Part shown: positions 28,497 through 38,046 of the stretch, piece after piece | Numbering within the stretch: the first letter of the stretch is position 1 | Layout: every line of letters starts with the position of its first letter | Source: Sporocytophaga sp. | GTDB lineage: Bacteria > Bacteroidota > Bacteroidia > Cytophagales > Cytophagaceae | DNA: 64,000 nucleotides | Assembly: GCF_017745095.1 (NCBI RefSeq) | Contig: NZ_JAGHZZ010000018.1 | Span: 62,001 to 126,000 of the forward strand | Reading direction: 5' to 3' | Notes under the pieces: model-generated | What the model was told of the DNA's origin: nothing | Database searches by the model: none | What the model saw: the letters and a program-made list of their open reading frames with translations, nothing else | Position numbers and translations under genes: made by a program

Positions 28497-31268
28497 ATGA
28501 ACACTTATAAGGATTACATCAAGGAGATCGAAGAAAGAAAAGGTCAAGGACTTCATCCGAAGCCGATTGATGGTGCAGAATTGTTAAGCGAAATTATTGC
28601 ACAGATCAAAGATTCAGATAACGCGTATCGGGAAGATTCTCTTAAATTCTTTATTTACAATGTTTTACCAGGGACTACGAGTGCTGCTGGTGTGAAAGCT
28701 AAGTTCTTAAAGGAGATTATTCTTGGTAAATCCGTAGTAAAAGAAATTACGCCTGCTTTTGCTTTTGAACTATTATCCCATATGAAAGGTGGACCTTCAA
28801 TTGAAGTTCTATTAGATCTGGCCTTGGGTAATGATGAGTCGATTGCGAAAGAAGCTGCAACCGTTCTGAAGACACAGGTTTTTCTATATGAGGCGGACAC
28901 AGACCGTCTAAAAGAGGCATTCAAAAGCGGTAACAAAATCGCTAAAGAGATTATTGACAGTTACGCAAAGGCTGAATTCTTCACTAAGCTACCAGACGTA
29001 CCAGAAGAAATTAAGGTAGTTACTTACATTGCTGGTGAAGGTGATATTTCGACTGACTTACTTTCTCCGGGTAATCAGGCTCACTCACGTTCAGACCGTG
29101 AACTTCATGGTAAATGTATGATTTCTCCTGAGGCACAAGAAGAAATTAAGGCATTGCAAGCAAACCACCCTGACAAGAGTGTGATGTTGATTGCTGAGAA
29201 GGGTACTATGGGAGTAGGTTCATCAAGGATGTCAGGTGTAAACAACGTGGCCCTATGGACAGGTAAGCAAGCAAGCCCATACGTTCCATTTGTTAACATT
29301 GCTCCGATTGTTGGAGGTACAAACGGTATTTCTCCGATTTTCCTCACAACTGTTGATGTTACTGGTGGTATTGGAATTGACCTTAAAAACTGGGTGAAAA
29401 AGCTGGACGCAAACGGCAAGCCTGTCCTCAATGAAAACGGAGAGCCGGTTCTTGAGCAAGCATACTCTGTAGCTACTGGCACTGTCCTTACGATTAACAC
29501 GAAAAAGAAGAAACTTTATAAAGGTGACCAAGAATTGATTGACATTTCTAAGGCATTCACTCCTCAGAAGGTTGAATTTATAAAGGCAGGTGGTTCATAC
29601 GCTATTGTATTCGGTAAAAAGATTCAGACATTTGCCGCGAAAATGCTGGGTATTAGTATTCCTCCTGTATTTGCTCCATCAAAAGAGATTTCTAATGAAG
29701 GTCAAGGTCTTACAGCAGTTGAGAAAATATTCAATAGAAATGCTGTTGGTACGACTCCTGGGAAAATATTGCATGCTGGTTCAGATGTTCGTGTAACAGT
29801 TAATATCGTAGGTTCACAAGATACAACTGGTCTTATGACTGCTCAGGAATTGGAGTCTATGGCTGCTACAGTGATTTCACCGGTTGTTGATGGTGCATAC
29901 CAGTCTGGCTGTCACACTGCTTCAGTATGGGATAAAAAAGCTCAGGCAAATATTCCAAAACTTATGAAATTCATGAACGATTTTGGGCTAATCACTGCTC
30001 GTGACCCGAAAGGCGTTTATCATTCAATGACTGATGTAATTCACAAGGTTCTTAACGATATCACAGTGGACGAGTGGGCTATCATCATCGGAGGTGACTC
30101 ACATACAAGAATGTCTAAAGGCGTTGCTTTTGGTGCTGACTCAGGTACTGTTGCTCTTGCACTTGCTACTGGTGAAGCTTCAATGCCAATTCCTGAATCA
30201 GTAAAGGTGACATTCAAAGGAAATATGAAGGGGTATATGGATTTCCGTGATGTTGTTCATGCTACACAAGCTCAGATGCTTCAAAAGTTTGCCGGAGAGA
30301 ACGTATTCCAAGGGAGAGTAATTGAAGTACACATCGGAACCCTTACTGCTGACCAGGCATTTACGTTTACTGACTGGACTGCAGAAATGAAAGCTAAAGC
30401 TTCTATTTGTATTTCGGAAGATAAGACTTTGATTGAATCACTAGAGATTGCTAAGAGTAGAATCAAGATCATGATCGACAAGGGCATGGATAACAAGAAC
30501 CAAGTTCTTCAGGGATTGATTGATAAAGCTAATAAGAGAATCGCTGAGGTTAAATCGGGTGAGAAACCAGCCTTAACTCCGGATGCAAATGCTAAATATT
30601 ATGCTGAAGTTGTAGTTGATCTTGATTTGATTGCAGAACCAATGATTGCTGACCCAGACGTTAATAACGCTGATGTTTCAAAACGTTATACTCACGACAC
30701 AATCAGACCTTTATCTTTTTATGGAGGAGATAAAAAAGTTGATCTTGGATTTATAGGTTCATGTATGGTTCACAAGGGCGATATGAAAATCCTTGCTCAG
30801 ATGCTTAAGAATATCGAAGCGCAAAAGGGCAAAGTTGAGTTCAAGGCACCACTTGTTGTAGCTCCACCTACTTATAACATTGTAGATGAATTGAAGGCTG
30901 AAGGAGACTGGGAAGTATTACAGAAATATTCAGGCTTCGAATTCGATGATAATGCCCCTAAATCTGCAGCACGTACTAAATACGAAAATATGTTGTATCT
31001 GGAGCGCCCAGGTTGTAACCTTTGTATGGGTAACCAGGAAAAAGCAGAAAAAGGAGATACGGTGATGGCAACTTCAACTCGTCTTTTCCAAGGAAGGGTA
31101 GTAGAAGATAGTGAAGGTAAAAAAGGAGAATCCTTGCTTTCATCTACACCGGTTGTAGTATTATCTACTGTTCTTGGTAGAACGCCTACAATCGATGAAT
31201 ATAAAGCTGCTGTACAAGGTATCAATCTGACTAAGTTTGCACCATCAAATAAGCAGCTAGTAAAGTAG
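28497..31268 (+). CDS. acnB: aconitate hydratase B / bifunctional 2-methylisocitrate dehydratase type
   Basis: 923 aa, AcnB-type N-terminal helical domain; IIIGGDSHTRMSKGVAFGADSGTVALALATGEASMPIPESV; cluster Cys region YLERPGCNLCMGNQ. Confidence 0.95.
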   Translation: MNTYKDYIKEIEERKGQGLHPKPIDGAELLSEIIAQIKDSDNAYREDSLKFFIYNVLPGTTSAAGVKAKFLKEIILGKSVVKEITPAFAFELLSHMKGGPSIEVLLDLALGNDESIAKEAATVLKTQVFLYEADTDRLKEAFKSGNKIAKEIIDSYAKAEFFTKLPDVPEEIKVVTYIAGEGDISTDLLSPGNQAHSRSDRELHGKCMISPEAQEEIKALQANHPDKSVMLIAEKGTMGVGSSRMSGVNNVALWTGKQASPYVPFVNIAPIVGGTNGISPIFLTTVDVTGGIGIDLKNWVKKLDANGKPVLNENGEPVLEQAYSVATGTVLTINTKKKKLYKGDQELIDISKAFTPQKVEFIKAGGSYAIVFGKKIQTFAAKMLGISIPPVFAPSKEISNEGQGLTAVEKIFNRNAVGTTPGKILHAGSDVRVTVNIVGSQDTTGLMTAQELESMAATVISPVVDGAYQSGCHTASVWDKKAQANIPKLMKFMNDFGLITARDPKGVYHSMTDVIHKVLNDITVDEWAIIIGGDSHTRMSKGVAFGADSGTVALALATGEASMPIPESVKVTFKGNMKGYMDFRDVVHATQAQMLQKFAGENVFQGRVIEVHIGTLTADQAFTFTDWTAEMKAKASICISEDKTLIESLEIAKSRIKIMIDKGMDNKNQVLQGLIDKANKRIAEVKSGEKPALTPDANAKYYAEVVVDLDLIAEPMIADPDVNNADVSKRYTHDTIRPLSFYGGDKKVDLGFIGSCMVHKGDMKILAQMLKNIEAQKGKVEFKAPLVVAPPTYNIVDELKAEGDWEVLQKYSGFEFDDNAPKSAARTKYENMLYLERPGCNLCMGNQEKAEKGDTVMATSTRLFQGRVVEDSEGKKGESLLSSTPVVVLSTVLGRTPTIDEYKAAVQGINLTKFAPSNKQLVK

Positions 31269-31300
31269 TCATTAGTAATTAAATGATTTTAAGAATTGAA

Positions 31301-31331
31301 AAACCATCCTGTAAAACAGGATGGTTTTTTT
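31301..31331 (+). terminator. Rho-independent terminator after acnB
   Basis: AAACCATCCTG-taaaa-CAGGATGGTTTTTTT. Confidence 0.85.
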
Positions 31332-31446
31332 ATGTCACTTTCCTTCAAAATTTAGCAGTAAGATTGTTGTTTTTAACCGGCCTATTTTAGTATTTTAACT
31401 TTTAGTGTGTTCAATTGTTAACCCTATTAGATATACTTAAGTATTT

Positions 31447-33720
31447 ATGGCTTTCGATTTTGAAATGATTAAAGCTGTTTACGCTCGTTTTGAAGAGCGT
31501 ATTGAGACAGCAAAAAAAGTTGTCGGCAGACCACTTACACTGACAGAGAAAATTCTTTATTCTCACCTTTTTGATGGTAAAGCAAGTCAGTCTTATGAAA
31601 GGGGAAAATCTTACGTAGATTTTGCTCCAGACCGCGTAGCGATGCAGGATGCTACAGCTCAGATGGCATTGCTTCAATTTATGTCTGCGGGTAAAAAGAA
31701 AGTCGCGGTTCCTTCAACTGTTCACTGTGATCACTTGATCCAGGCTGAAATAGGTGCGCAGAAAGACCTTGAAACTGCTAATAAAGTAAATAAAGAAGTT
31801 TATGATTTCCTCGCTTCCGTTTCTAATAAATACGGTATCGGATTTTGGAAACCGGGTGCTGGTATCATTCACCAAGTTGTAATCGAAAATTATGCATTCC
31901 CTGGTGGAATGATGATTGGTACAGATTCTCACACTCCAAATGCTGGCGGTCTTGGTATGATAGCTATCGGAGTTGGTGGAGCAGATGCTGTGGATGTTAT
32001 GGCAGGCATGCCATGGGAACTCAAATTTCCTAAATTAATTGGAGTTAAATTAACAGGAAAACTTAACGGTTGGACTTCGGCAAAAGACGTAATCCTTAAA
32101 GTTGCCGGTATTCTCACAGTAAGTGGTGGAACAGGTGCAATTCTTGAATATTTTGGTGAAGGTGCTGAAAGCTTAAGCTGTACAGGTAAAGGTACTATTT
32201 GTAATATGGGTGCTGAAATAGGAGCTACAACTTCTCTTTTTGCATATGATCAAAAAATGAAAGCATATCTTGAGGCTACAGGTAGAAAGGATATAGCTTC
32301 GGAAGCTGATAAAGTTGCGAAATATTTAAGAGCTGATGATGAAGTTTATCAAAATCCTTCGAAATTTTTTGATCAGTTAATTGAAATCAATCTTTCAGAG
32401 TTAGAACCACATGTGAACGGTCCTTTCACTCCTGATTTAGCATGGCCACTTTCTAAATTCTCAGAAGCTGTTAAAGAAAAAGGATGGCCTGCAAAATTAG
32501 AAGTAGGTTTGATAGGTAGCTGTACAAATTCTTCTTATGAAGATATTACAAGGGCAGCTTCAATTGCGAAACAGGCGGTTACTAAAAAATTGAAAGTTAA
32601 ATCTGAGTATACTGTAACCCCTGGATCTGAATTGGTTAGATATACTACTGAAAGAGACGGACTACTTAAAGTATTTGAAGATATTGGGGGGGTTGTTCTG
32701 GCAAATGCTTGCGGTCCTTGCATTGGACAATGGGCAAGACATACCAACGATCCTAACAAGAAAAACTCTATTATTACTTCTTTTAATAGAAACTTTGCAA
32801 AAAGAAATGATGGAAACCCTAATACCCACGCATTTGTAGCATCGCCAGAGGTCGTTACAGCTCTTGCAATTGCAGGTGATCTTACCTTCAATCCATTAAA
32901 AGATAAGTTGAAAAATGAAAATGGTGAAGAGGTAATGCTTGACGAACCACAAGGTATTGAACTTCCAATTAAAGGTTTTGCAGTTGAAGATGCCGGTTAT
33001 ATTGCTCCAGCGACTGACGGAGATAAAGTTCAAGTAATTGTTGATCCAAAATCTGACCGTCTTCAACTTCTTGATCCATTCCCTGCATGGGAAGGAACCG
33101 ACCTTAAAGGATTGAAACTTCTTATAAAAGCTAAAGGAAAGTGTACTACTGACCATATTTCTATGGCAGGTCCTTGGTTAAAATACAGAGGTCACTTAGA
33201 TAATATTTCCAATAATATGCTTATTGGAGCGGTTAACTTTTATAATGAGGCAACCAATAAAGTCAAAAACCAGTTAACTGGTCAATTTGGCGAGGTTCCT
33301 GCAACAGCTAGAGCTTATAAAGCTAAAGGGATTGGTTCAATAGTAATAGGAGATAATAATTATGGTGAAGGTTCTTCTAGAGAGCATGCTGCAATGGAGC
33401 CACGTTTTCTTGGTGTTCGTGCAATACTTGTAAAATCTTTTGCAAGAATTCATGAGACAAACCTTAAAAAGCAAGGAATGCTAGGTTTAACTTTTGCGAA
33501 TCCTTCAGATTATGATAAAGTCAGGGAAGATGATAATATCGATATTCTGGGATTAAAATCATTTACGCCGGGTGTCCCTTTGACAATTGTTTTAAATCAT
33601 TCCGATGGTTCAAAAGAAGAGTTTAAAGTTAACCATACTTATAATGAGTCTCAAATAGAGTGGTTCAAAGCTGGTTCAGCTTTAAATTTAATTGGTTTGA
33701 AAGAAAAAAGTGGTAAATAA
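31447..33720 (+). CDS. aconitate hydratase, mitochondrial/AcnA-like type
   Basis: [106 protein letters not shown]. Confidence 0.97.
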   Translation: MAFDFEMIKAVYARFEERIETAKKVVGRPLTLTEKILYSHLFDGKASQSYERGKSYVDFAPDRVAMQDATAQMALLQFMSAGKKKVAVPSTVHCDHLIQAEIGAQKDLETANKVNKEVYDFLASVSNKYGIGFWKPGAGIIHQVVIENYAFPGGMMIGTDSHTPNAGGLGMIAIGVGGADAVDVMAGMPWELKFPKLIGVKLTGKLNGWTSAKDVILKVAGILTVSGGTGAILEYFGEGAESLSCTGKGTICNMGAEIGATTSLFAYDQKMKAYLEATGRKDIASEADKVAKYLRADDEVYQNPSKFFDQLIEINLSELEPHVNGPFTPDLAWPLSKFSEAVKEKGWPAKLEVGLIGSCTNSSYEDITRAASIAKQAVTKKLKVKSEYTVTPGSELVRYTTERDGLLKVFEDIGGVVLANACGPCIGQWARHTNDPNKKNSIITSFNRNFAKRNDGNPNTHAFVASPEVVTALAIAGDLTFNPLKDKLKNENGEEVMLDEPQGIELPIKGFAVEDAGYIAPATDGDKVQVIVDPKSDRLQLLDPFPAWEGTDLKGLKLLIKAKGKCTTDHISMAGPWLKYRGHLDNISNNMLIGAVNFYNEATNKVKNQLTGQFGEVPATARAYKAKGIGSIVIGDNNYGEGSSREHAAMEPRFLGVRAILVKSFARIHETNLKKQGMLGLTFANPSDYDKVREDDNIDILGLKSFTPGVPLTIVLNHSDGSKEEFKVNHTYNESQIEWFKAGSALNLIGLKEKSGK

Positions 33721-33740
33721 ATTCTAAAGCGGAAGTAACT

Positions 33741-33780
33741 AAAAGAGGCCATCTTATTTGAATGGCCTCTTTTAATTTTT
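33741..33780. terminator. terminator between convergent aconitase and DUF58 genes
   Basis: AAAAGAGGCCAT...ATGGCCTCTTTT. Confidence 0.75.
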
Positions 33781-33805
33781 TAGTTGATTAAATGTAAAGG
33801 GCGAA

Positions 33806-34711
33806 TTACTTCATTTTATTCCTTTTAATAAGATAATTTAGTAAGATCTGATCAAAGCCATTATTAATATCAGCTTTTATAAAATCAATTTTATACTGTC
33901 CTGCTTTTAGTTTTATATCTTCGAAATATTGTTTAGTAGCAGAAAGGTAAGCATCCTTAACTTGTGACGGATTGATTTTTACCTTTTGTCCTTTTTCAAT
34001 ATCAATAAACTCATACGGCCTCTCTTCAAAGTTAAATTCTTCTTCTGTTTTTGAATCAATTACATGGAAAAGTAAAACCTCGTGATTATTGTGCTTTAAA
34101 TGTTGTAGAGCAGGGAAGATACTATCTTTATCTCCTCTGTTTTCTAACATATCACTGAATATTATTACCAAAGATCTTTTGTTAATTTTATCCGCTATCT
34201 GATGTATTACATTAGCCACTCCTGATTTTTTTTCACTATGATTTTCTTTCAGCAGGTTTTCCAATTGAAGGAAAATGGTATGAAGGTGGCTTGGGGTTGA
34301 TTTTATTGGAGTAAGAATTTCTATGTCTTCAGAAAAGGTACAAAGGCCTACCGCGTCTCTTTGATTCTGGAGTAAATAAGCTAGGCAGGCTGCAGCCATC
34401 GTACTAAAAGTAATTTTACCTAAGTTTTTTTCTGGATAAAACATTGAGGAAGAGGTGTCAATCAATAGAAGACATCTTAAATTGGTCTCTTCTTCATATC
34501 TTTTAGTATATAAACGGTCGGTTTTACCATAGACTTTCCAATCGATATGTCGGGTACTTTCTCCAGTATTATATAATCTATGTTCGGCGAACTCAACTGA
34601 AAAACCGTGATAAGGAGATTTGTGTAAACCAGTAATAAAGCCCTCAACCATCTGTTTGGCAAGGAACTCTATATTCCCGAATTGTCTTATCGCATTTAAA
34701 TCTAAATTCAT
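33806..34711 (-). CDS. DUF58 domain-containing protein (vWA-like)
   Basis: GFSVEFAEHRLYNTGESTRHIDWKVYGKTDRLYTKRYEEETNLRCLLLIDTSSSM. Confidence 0.92.
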   Translation of the reverse strand: MNLDLNAIRQFGNIEFLAKQMVEGFITGLHKSPYHGFSVEFAEHRLYNTGESTRHIDWKVYGKTDRLYTKRYEEETNLRCLLLIDTSSSMFYPEKNLGKITFSTMAAACLAYLLQNQRDAVGLCTFSEDIEILTPIKSTPSHLHTIFLQLENLLKENHSEKKSGVANVIHQIADKINKRSLVIIFSDMLENRGDKDSIFPALQHLKHNNHEVLLFHVIDSKTEEEFNFEERPYEFIDIEKGQKVKINPSQVKDAYLSATKQYFEDIKLKAGQYKIDFIKADINNGFDQILLNYLIKRNKMK

Positions 34712-34714
34712 TAA

Positions 34715-35419
34715 TTAATAACTTTTTAAAAATCCGGTGATTCCTTTTTTTTGAAGCAAAGCTATTTCAGCTTCTCCATTCTTTTTTTCATAAGGCCCTA
34801 TAAGTATTCTATTAATAATAGTGTTTTTGACTTTAATAACTTCAATATAAATATTATTTGAATCAATTTTTTTCTGAAGTCTGTTAATTTCTTCTGATAA
34901 AACTTCGGAATCTTTAAATGCACCTGTTTGAATATAATATCCCTTCAATTTAGTTTCATTGAAGTTGAAATCGTATGTTCCTGGTGATGAAGGAATTGTT
35001 TTTGCAGTTTTATCTGGATCAGGTGTTTCAGCTAAAGAAGTTGTATCTTGAATAATTGAACTCTCATTCAATATCTCAATTTTTACTTTAGTTATACCTT
35101 TTTTGACAAAATTCAGTTCTTTAGCAGCACAATAAGAAAGATCAATTATTTTCCCCTTGCCATAAGGGCCTCTGTCATTGATGGTGACAATTACAGAACT
35201 ATCGTTAGACAAGTTTGTTACTTTGACTTGAGTGTCAAAAGGGAGAGTTCTATGAGCAGCAGTAAATTTATGTTTGTTGTATTTATCTCCCGAAGCTGTT
35301 CTTCGCCCATGAAATTTGTCAGCATAATAGCTGGCCAATCCTTCTTCCGAAGAAGTAGTTTGGGCAAACACTACTACTTTCCAAGTGAAAAACAGAAAAA
35401 AGAAGATTCGTTTTTTCAT
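34715..35419 (-). CDS. RlpA-like septal ring lytic transglycosylase with SPOR domain
   Basis: EEGLASYYADKFHGRRTASGDKYNKHKFTAAHRTLPFDTQVKVTNLSNDSSVIVTINDRGPYGKGKIIDLS; SPOR-like GYYIQTGAFKDSE; start at MKKRIFFFLFF (35419) fits a signal peptide better than 35494. Confidence 0.9.
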   Translation of the reverse strand: MKKRIFFFLFFTWKVVVFAQTTSSEEGLASYYADKFHGRRTASGDKYNKHKFTAAHRTLPFDTQVKVTNLSNDSSVIVTINDRGPYGKGKIIDLSYCAAKELNFVKKGITKVKIEILNESSIIQDTTSLAETPDPDKTAKTIPSSPGTYDFNFNETKLKGYYIQTGAFKDSEVLSEEINRLQKKIDSNNIYIEVIKVKNTIINRILIGPYEKKNGEAEIALLQKKGITGFLKSY

Positions 35420-35562
35420 ACAGCGGTTATAACGATCTGTTCTGTTAAAAATATACAAAAAAATAATAATGTAATTTTTTTTGTAGAATTTCACTTTTTT
35501 TTTTGAAAGAAAAGGAAAGTTTTATATTTTTACTTGTAAGTAAACAAAATTATCCAAGGACT

Positions 35563-35913
35563 GTGGAAGAGAATAAGGATCAAGAAAAAGTAGAAATTTA
35601 CTCTCAGAGAGTAAGAGCAGGGAAAAGAACGTATTTCTTTGACATTAAGTCAACACGTTCAAACGATTATTATCTTACGATCACTGAGAGTAAGAGGAGG
35701 TTTAAAGATGATGGGTATTTTTATGAGAAACATAAAATCTTCCTTTATAAAGAGGATTTTGACAAGTTTCTTGAAGCTTTAAAAGGTACCATTGACCATG
35801 TGAAAACCGAATTAATGCCTGATGTGGATTTCTCAAAATTTGAGGATAATGGAGAGAGAGACAGGGATGAGGAAGGTACTACGCCTTCAAGTGATGAATT
35901 AACTTGGGATTAA
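35563..35913 (+). CDS. PUR-alpha-like DNA/RNA-binding protein (DUF3276)
   Basis: EIYSQRVRAGKRTYFFDIKSTRSNDYYLTITESKRRF; in-frame GTG at 35563 preceded by AAGGA is a better start than TTG 35503. Confidence 0.88.
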   Translation: MEENKDQEKVEIYSQRVRAGKRTYFFDIKSTRSNDYYLTITESKRRFKDDGYFYEKHKIFLYKEDFDKFLEALKGTIDHVKTELMPDVDFSKFEDNGERDRDEEGTTPSSDELTWD

Positions 35914-35936
35914 AATAAAGGCTAAAACGATATTTT

Positions 35937-35970
35937 AGCTCCTTAATTATAAATTAAGGAGCTTTTTTTG
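35937..35970 (+). terminator. Rho-independent terminator
   Basis: AGCTCCTTAAT-tataa-ATTAAGGAGCT then T7. Confidence 0.85.
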
Positions 35971-36029
35971 TTTTTGGAACCTCCAAAAATGCATTTTGTT
36001 TATATATTTGCAATAAAAATAAATTTAAG

Positions 36030-37130
36030 ATGGGACTTCAGTGTGGTATTGTAGGATTACCCAATGTAGGGAAATCAACTTTGTTCAACGCACTTTCAAA
36101 TGCTAAAGCAGAAGCGGCTAATTATCCTTTTTGCACAATTGAGCCAAATGTTGGGGTGATTACTGTCCCTGACGAACGTTTAATTACGTTGGAACAGCTT
36201 GTAAATCCGGAAAAGGTATTACCAACAGTAATAGAGTTTGTTGATATTGCCGGTTTGGTAAAAGGTGCAAGCAAAGGAGAGGGGTTAGGTAATAAATTTC
36301 TTGCGAATATCAGAGAAGTTGATGCTATTATTCATGTTGTTAGATGTTTTGAAGATGAAAACATTGTTCACGTGGGTGGTAAAGTGGATCCTATTTCTGA
36401 TAAGGAAATTATAGATACAGAACTTCAACTTAAAGATCTTGAGTCTGTAGATAAGAAAATCCTTAAAGTAGAGAAAATGGCTAAAGCTGGTGATGCCAAA
36501 GCTAAAAAGGAACTAGCTATACTAAACCAGTTTAAACAGACTCTGGAGAGTGGGAAAAATGCAAGAAGTCTGCAGTTAAACAGTGAAGATGAGTTGGAAG
36601 CGGTGGCTGATTTACATTTGTTGACAATTAAACCTGTTATTTATGTTGCAAACGTAGATGAGGCATCTGTTATCAAGGGCAATAAATTTGTCGATACATT
36701 AAAAAATGGCGTAGCCGATGAAAATGCTCAGGTAATTATTGTTTGTGCGGCTATTGAATCTCAAATTGCTGAATTACAGGAAGCTGAAGAAAAGCAGATG
36801 TTCCTTCAAGAATATGGCCTTGATGAGTCGGGTTTGAATAAACTAATTAAAGCATCTTATAAATTACTCGATTTAATTACTTATTTTACAGCTGGTGTAA
36901 AAGAAGTGAGAGCTTGGACGATAAAGAGTGGTTGGAAAGCTCCTCAGGCAGCTGGTGTGATCCATTCTGATTTTGAAAAAGGATTTATTAAAGCTGAAGT
37001 AATTAAAATGTCTGATTACGAGAAGTTTAAAACAGAGTTGGCGTGTAAAGAAGCCGGTAAAATTTCAATTGAAGGAAAAGAATATGTAGTCGAAGACGGT
37101 GATATTATGCACTTCCGATTTAATGTTTAA
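36030..37130 (+). CDS. ychF: redox-regulated ATPase YchF
   Basis: CGIVGLPNVGKSTLFNALSNAKAEAANYPFCTIEPNVGVITVPDERL; C-terminal TGS-like domain. Confidence 0.98.
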   Translation: MGLQCGIVGLPNVGKSTLFNALSNAKAEAANYPFCTIEPNVGVITVPDERLITLEQLVNPEKVLPTVIEFVDIAGLVKGASKGEGLGNKFLANIREVDAIIHVVRCFEDENIVHVGGKVDPISDKEIIDTELQLKDLESVDKKILKVEKMAKAGDAKAKKELAILNQFKQTLESGKNARSLQLNSEDELEAVADLHLLTIKPVIYVANVDEASVIKGNKFVDTLKNGVADENAQVIIVCAAIESQIAELQEAEEKQMFLQEYGLDESGLNKLIKASYKLLDLITYFTAGVKEVRAWTIKSGWKAPQAAGVIHSDFEKGFIKAEVIKMSDYEKFKTELACKEAGKISIEGKEYVVEDGDIMHFRFNV

Positions 37131-37210
37131 AACAATTTTCCTTAACTTAGTGTTGTATCCAGGTAAAATAAAAAGTTTTTTATTAAACGATTTTTTAAAA
37201 TTATTAAGAT

Positions 37211-38008
37211 TTGAGAGTAAGAATAGTTTTCGGCTTAACAAACAAAGGGGCTTCGGTACCCTTTCACCATCAGTTTTTACTATCCGGGTTAGTAAATTCT
37301 GTTATGGACAGACACAGGATTGAGTTTCCTGATTTCGACTTATATAATTTCTCGGGTTTAAAAGGACAAACTAAAGTTGGTAAAGAAGGCTTGCATTTCT
37401 ATTCTAACAAAGTGACTCTTGTCTTTTCAAGTCCAAATGAAAAATATATAGATGTTTTCGTCAAGGCATTATTTAAAATGCCTCAGGTTGAAATCGGTAA
37501 GTTATTACTCGTTCCTCTCACCGTAGAAAGAGAAGCTGAACCTCAGCTTGCGAATGAGGTGAAGTTTATCTGTATTTCTCCATTGGTAATTATCAATCCG
37601 GAGGAAAAAGGTAGTGATCCTAAGAAGTTCATTAGTCCTTCTACAGATATGTTTTCAGATATGCTTTATGAAAGTACGATGAGTAGAATGGAAAAATCTA
37701 AAAGATTTACTCCTGAGGAAATTGCGTCTTTCTATAAATTCCAGATTGTTCCAGATAAAGACTATCTGACAAAGATAAGAGAGGAAGAAAAGAAATTTGC
37801 ACGTATTTTCCCTGTTTTTCATAAAGCTGAAAAATACGAGGTAAGAGGATATACGTTCCCTTTTACACTATATGCAGATCCTAAAGTACAGCAGTTTGTT
37901 TTTGATTGCGGCTTAGGATTTTATGCCTTTAAGGGCTTTGGTATGCTGGATATTGCTAATGCAGATCCGAACCAAAGAACTACTCCCTTCAATGTTAGTA
38001 ATGATTAG
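37211..38008 (+). CDS. Cas6-like RAMP superfamily endoribonuclease
   Basis: N-terminal MRVRIVFGLTNKGASVPFHHQFLLSGLVNSV and C-terminal glycine-rich CGLGFYAFKGFGMLDI match Cas6 two-ferredoxin-fold architecture; TTG start. Confidence 0.8.
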   Translation: MRVRIVFGLTNKGASVPFHHQFLLSGLVNSVMDRHRIEFPDFDLYNFSGLKGQTKVGKEGLHFYSNKVTLVFSSPNEKYIDVFVKALFKMPQVEIGKLLLVPLTVEREAEPQLANEVKFICISPLVIINPEEKGSDPKKFISPSTDMFSDMLYESTMSRMEKSKRFTPEEIASFYKFQIVPDKDYLTKIREEEKKFARIFPVFHKAEKYEVRGYTFPFTLYADPKVQQFVFDCGLGFYAFKGFGMLDIANADPNQRTTPFNVSND

Positions 38009-38009
38009 T

Positions 38010-38046
38010 AATATAAACGGGAGAAGATTAATTTCTTCCGTTTATA
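38010..38046. terminator. bidirectional terminator-like inverted repeat between convergent genes
   Basis: AATATAAACGGGAGAAG ... TTTCTTCCGTTTATATT; includes the stop codon of the minus-strand gene. Confidence 0.6.

Noticed and set aside
29105-29500. 131-aa minus-strand ORF
   Set aside because: Antisense inside acnB; coding bias explains it.
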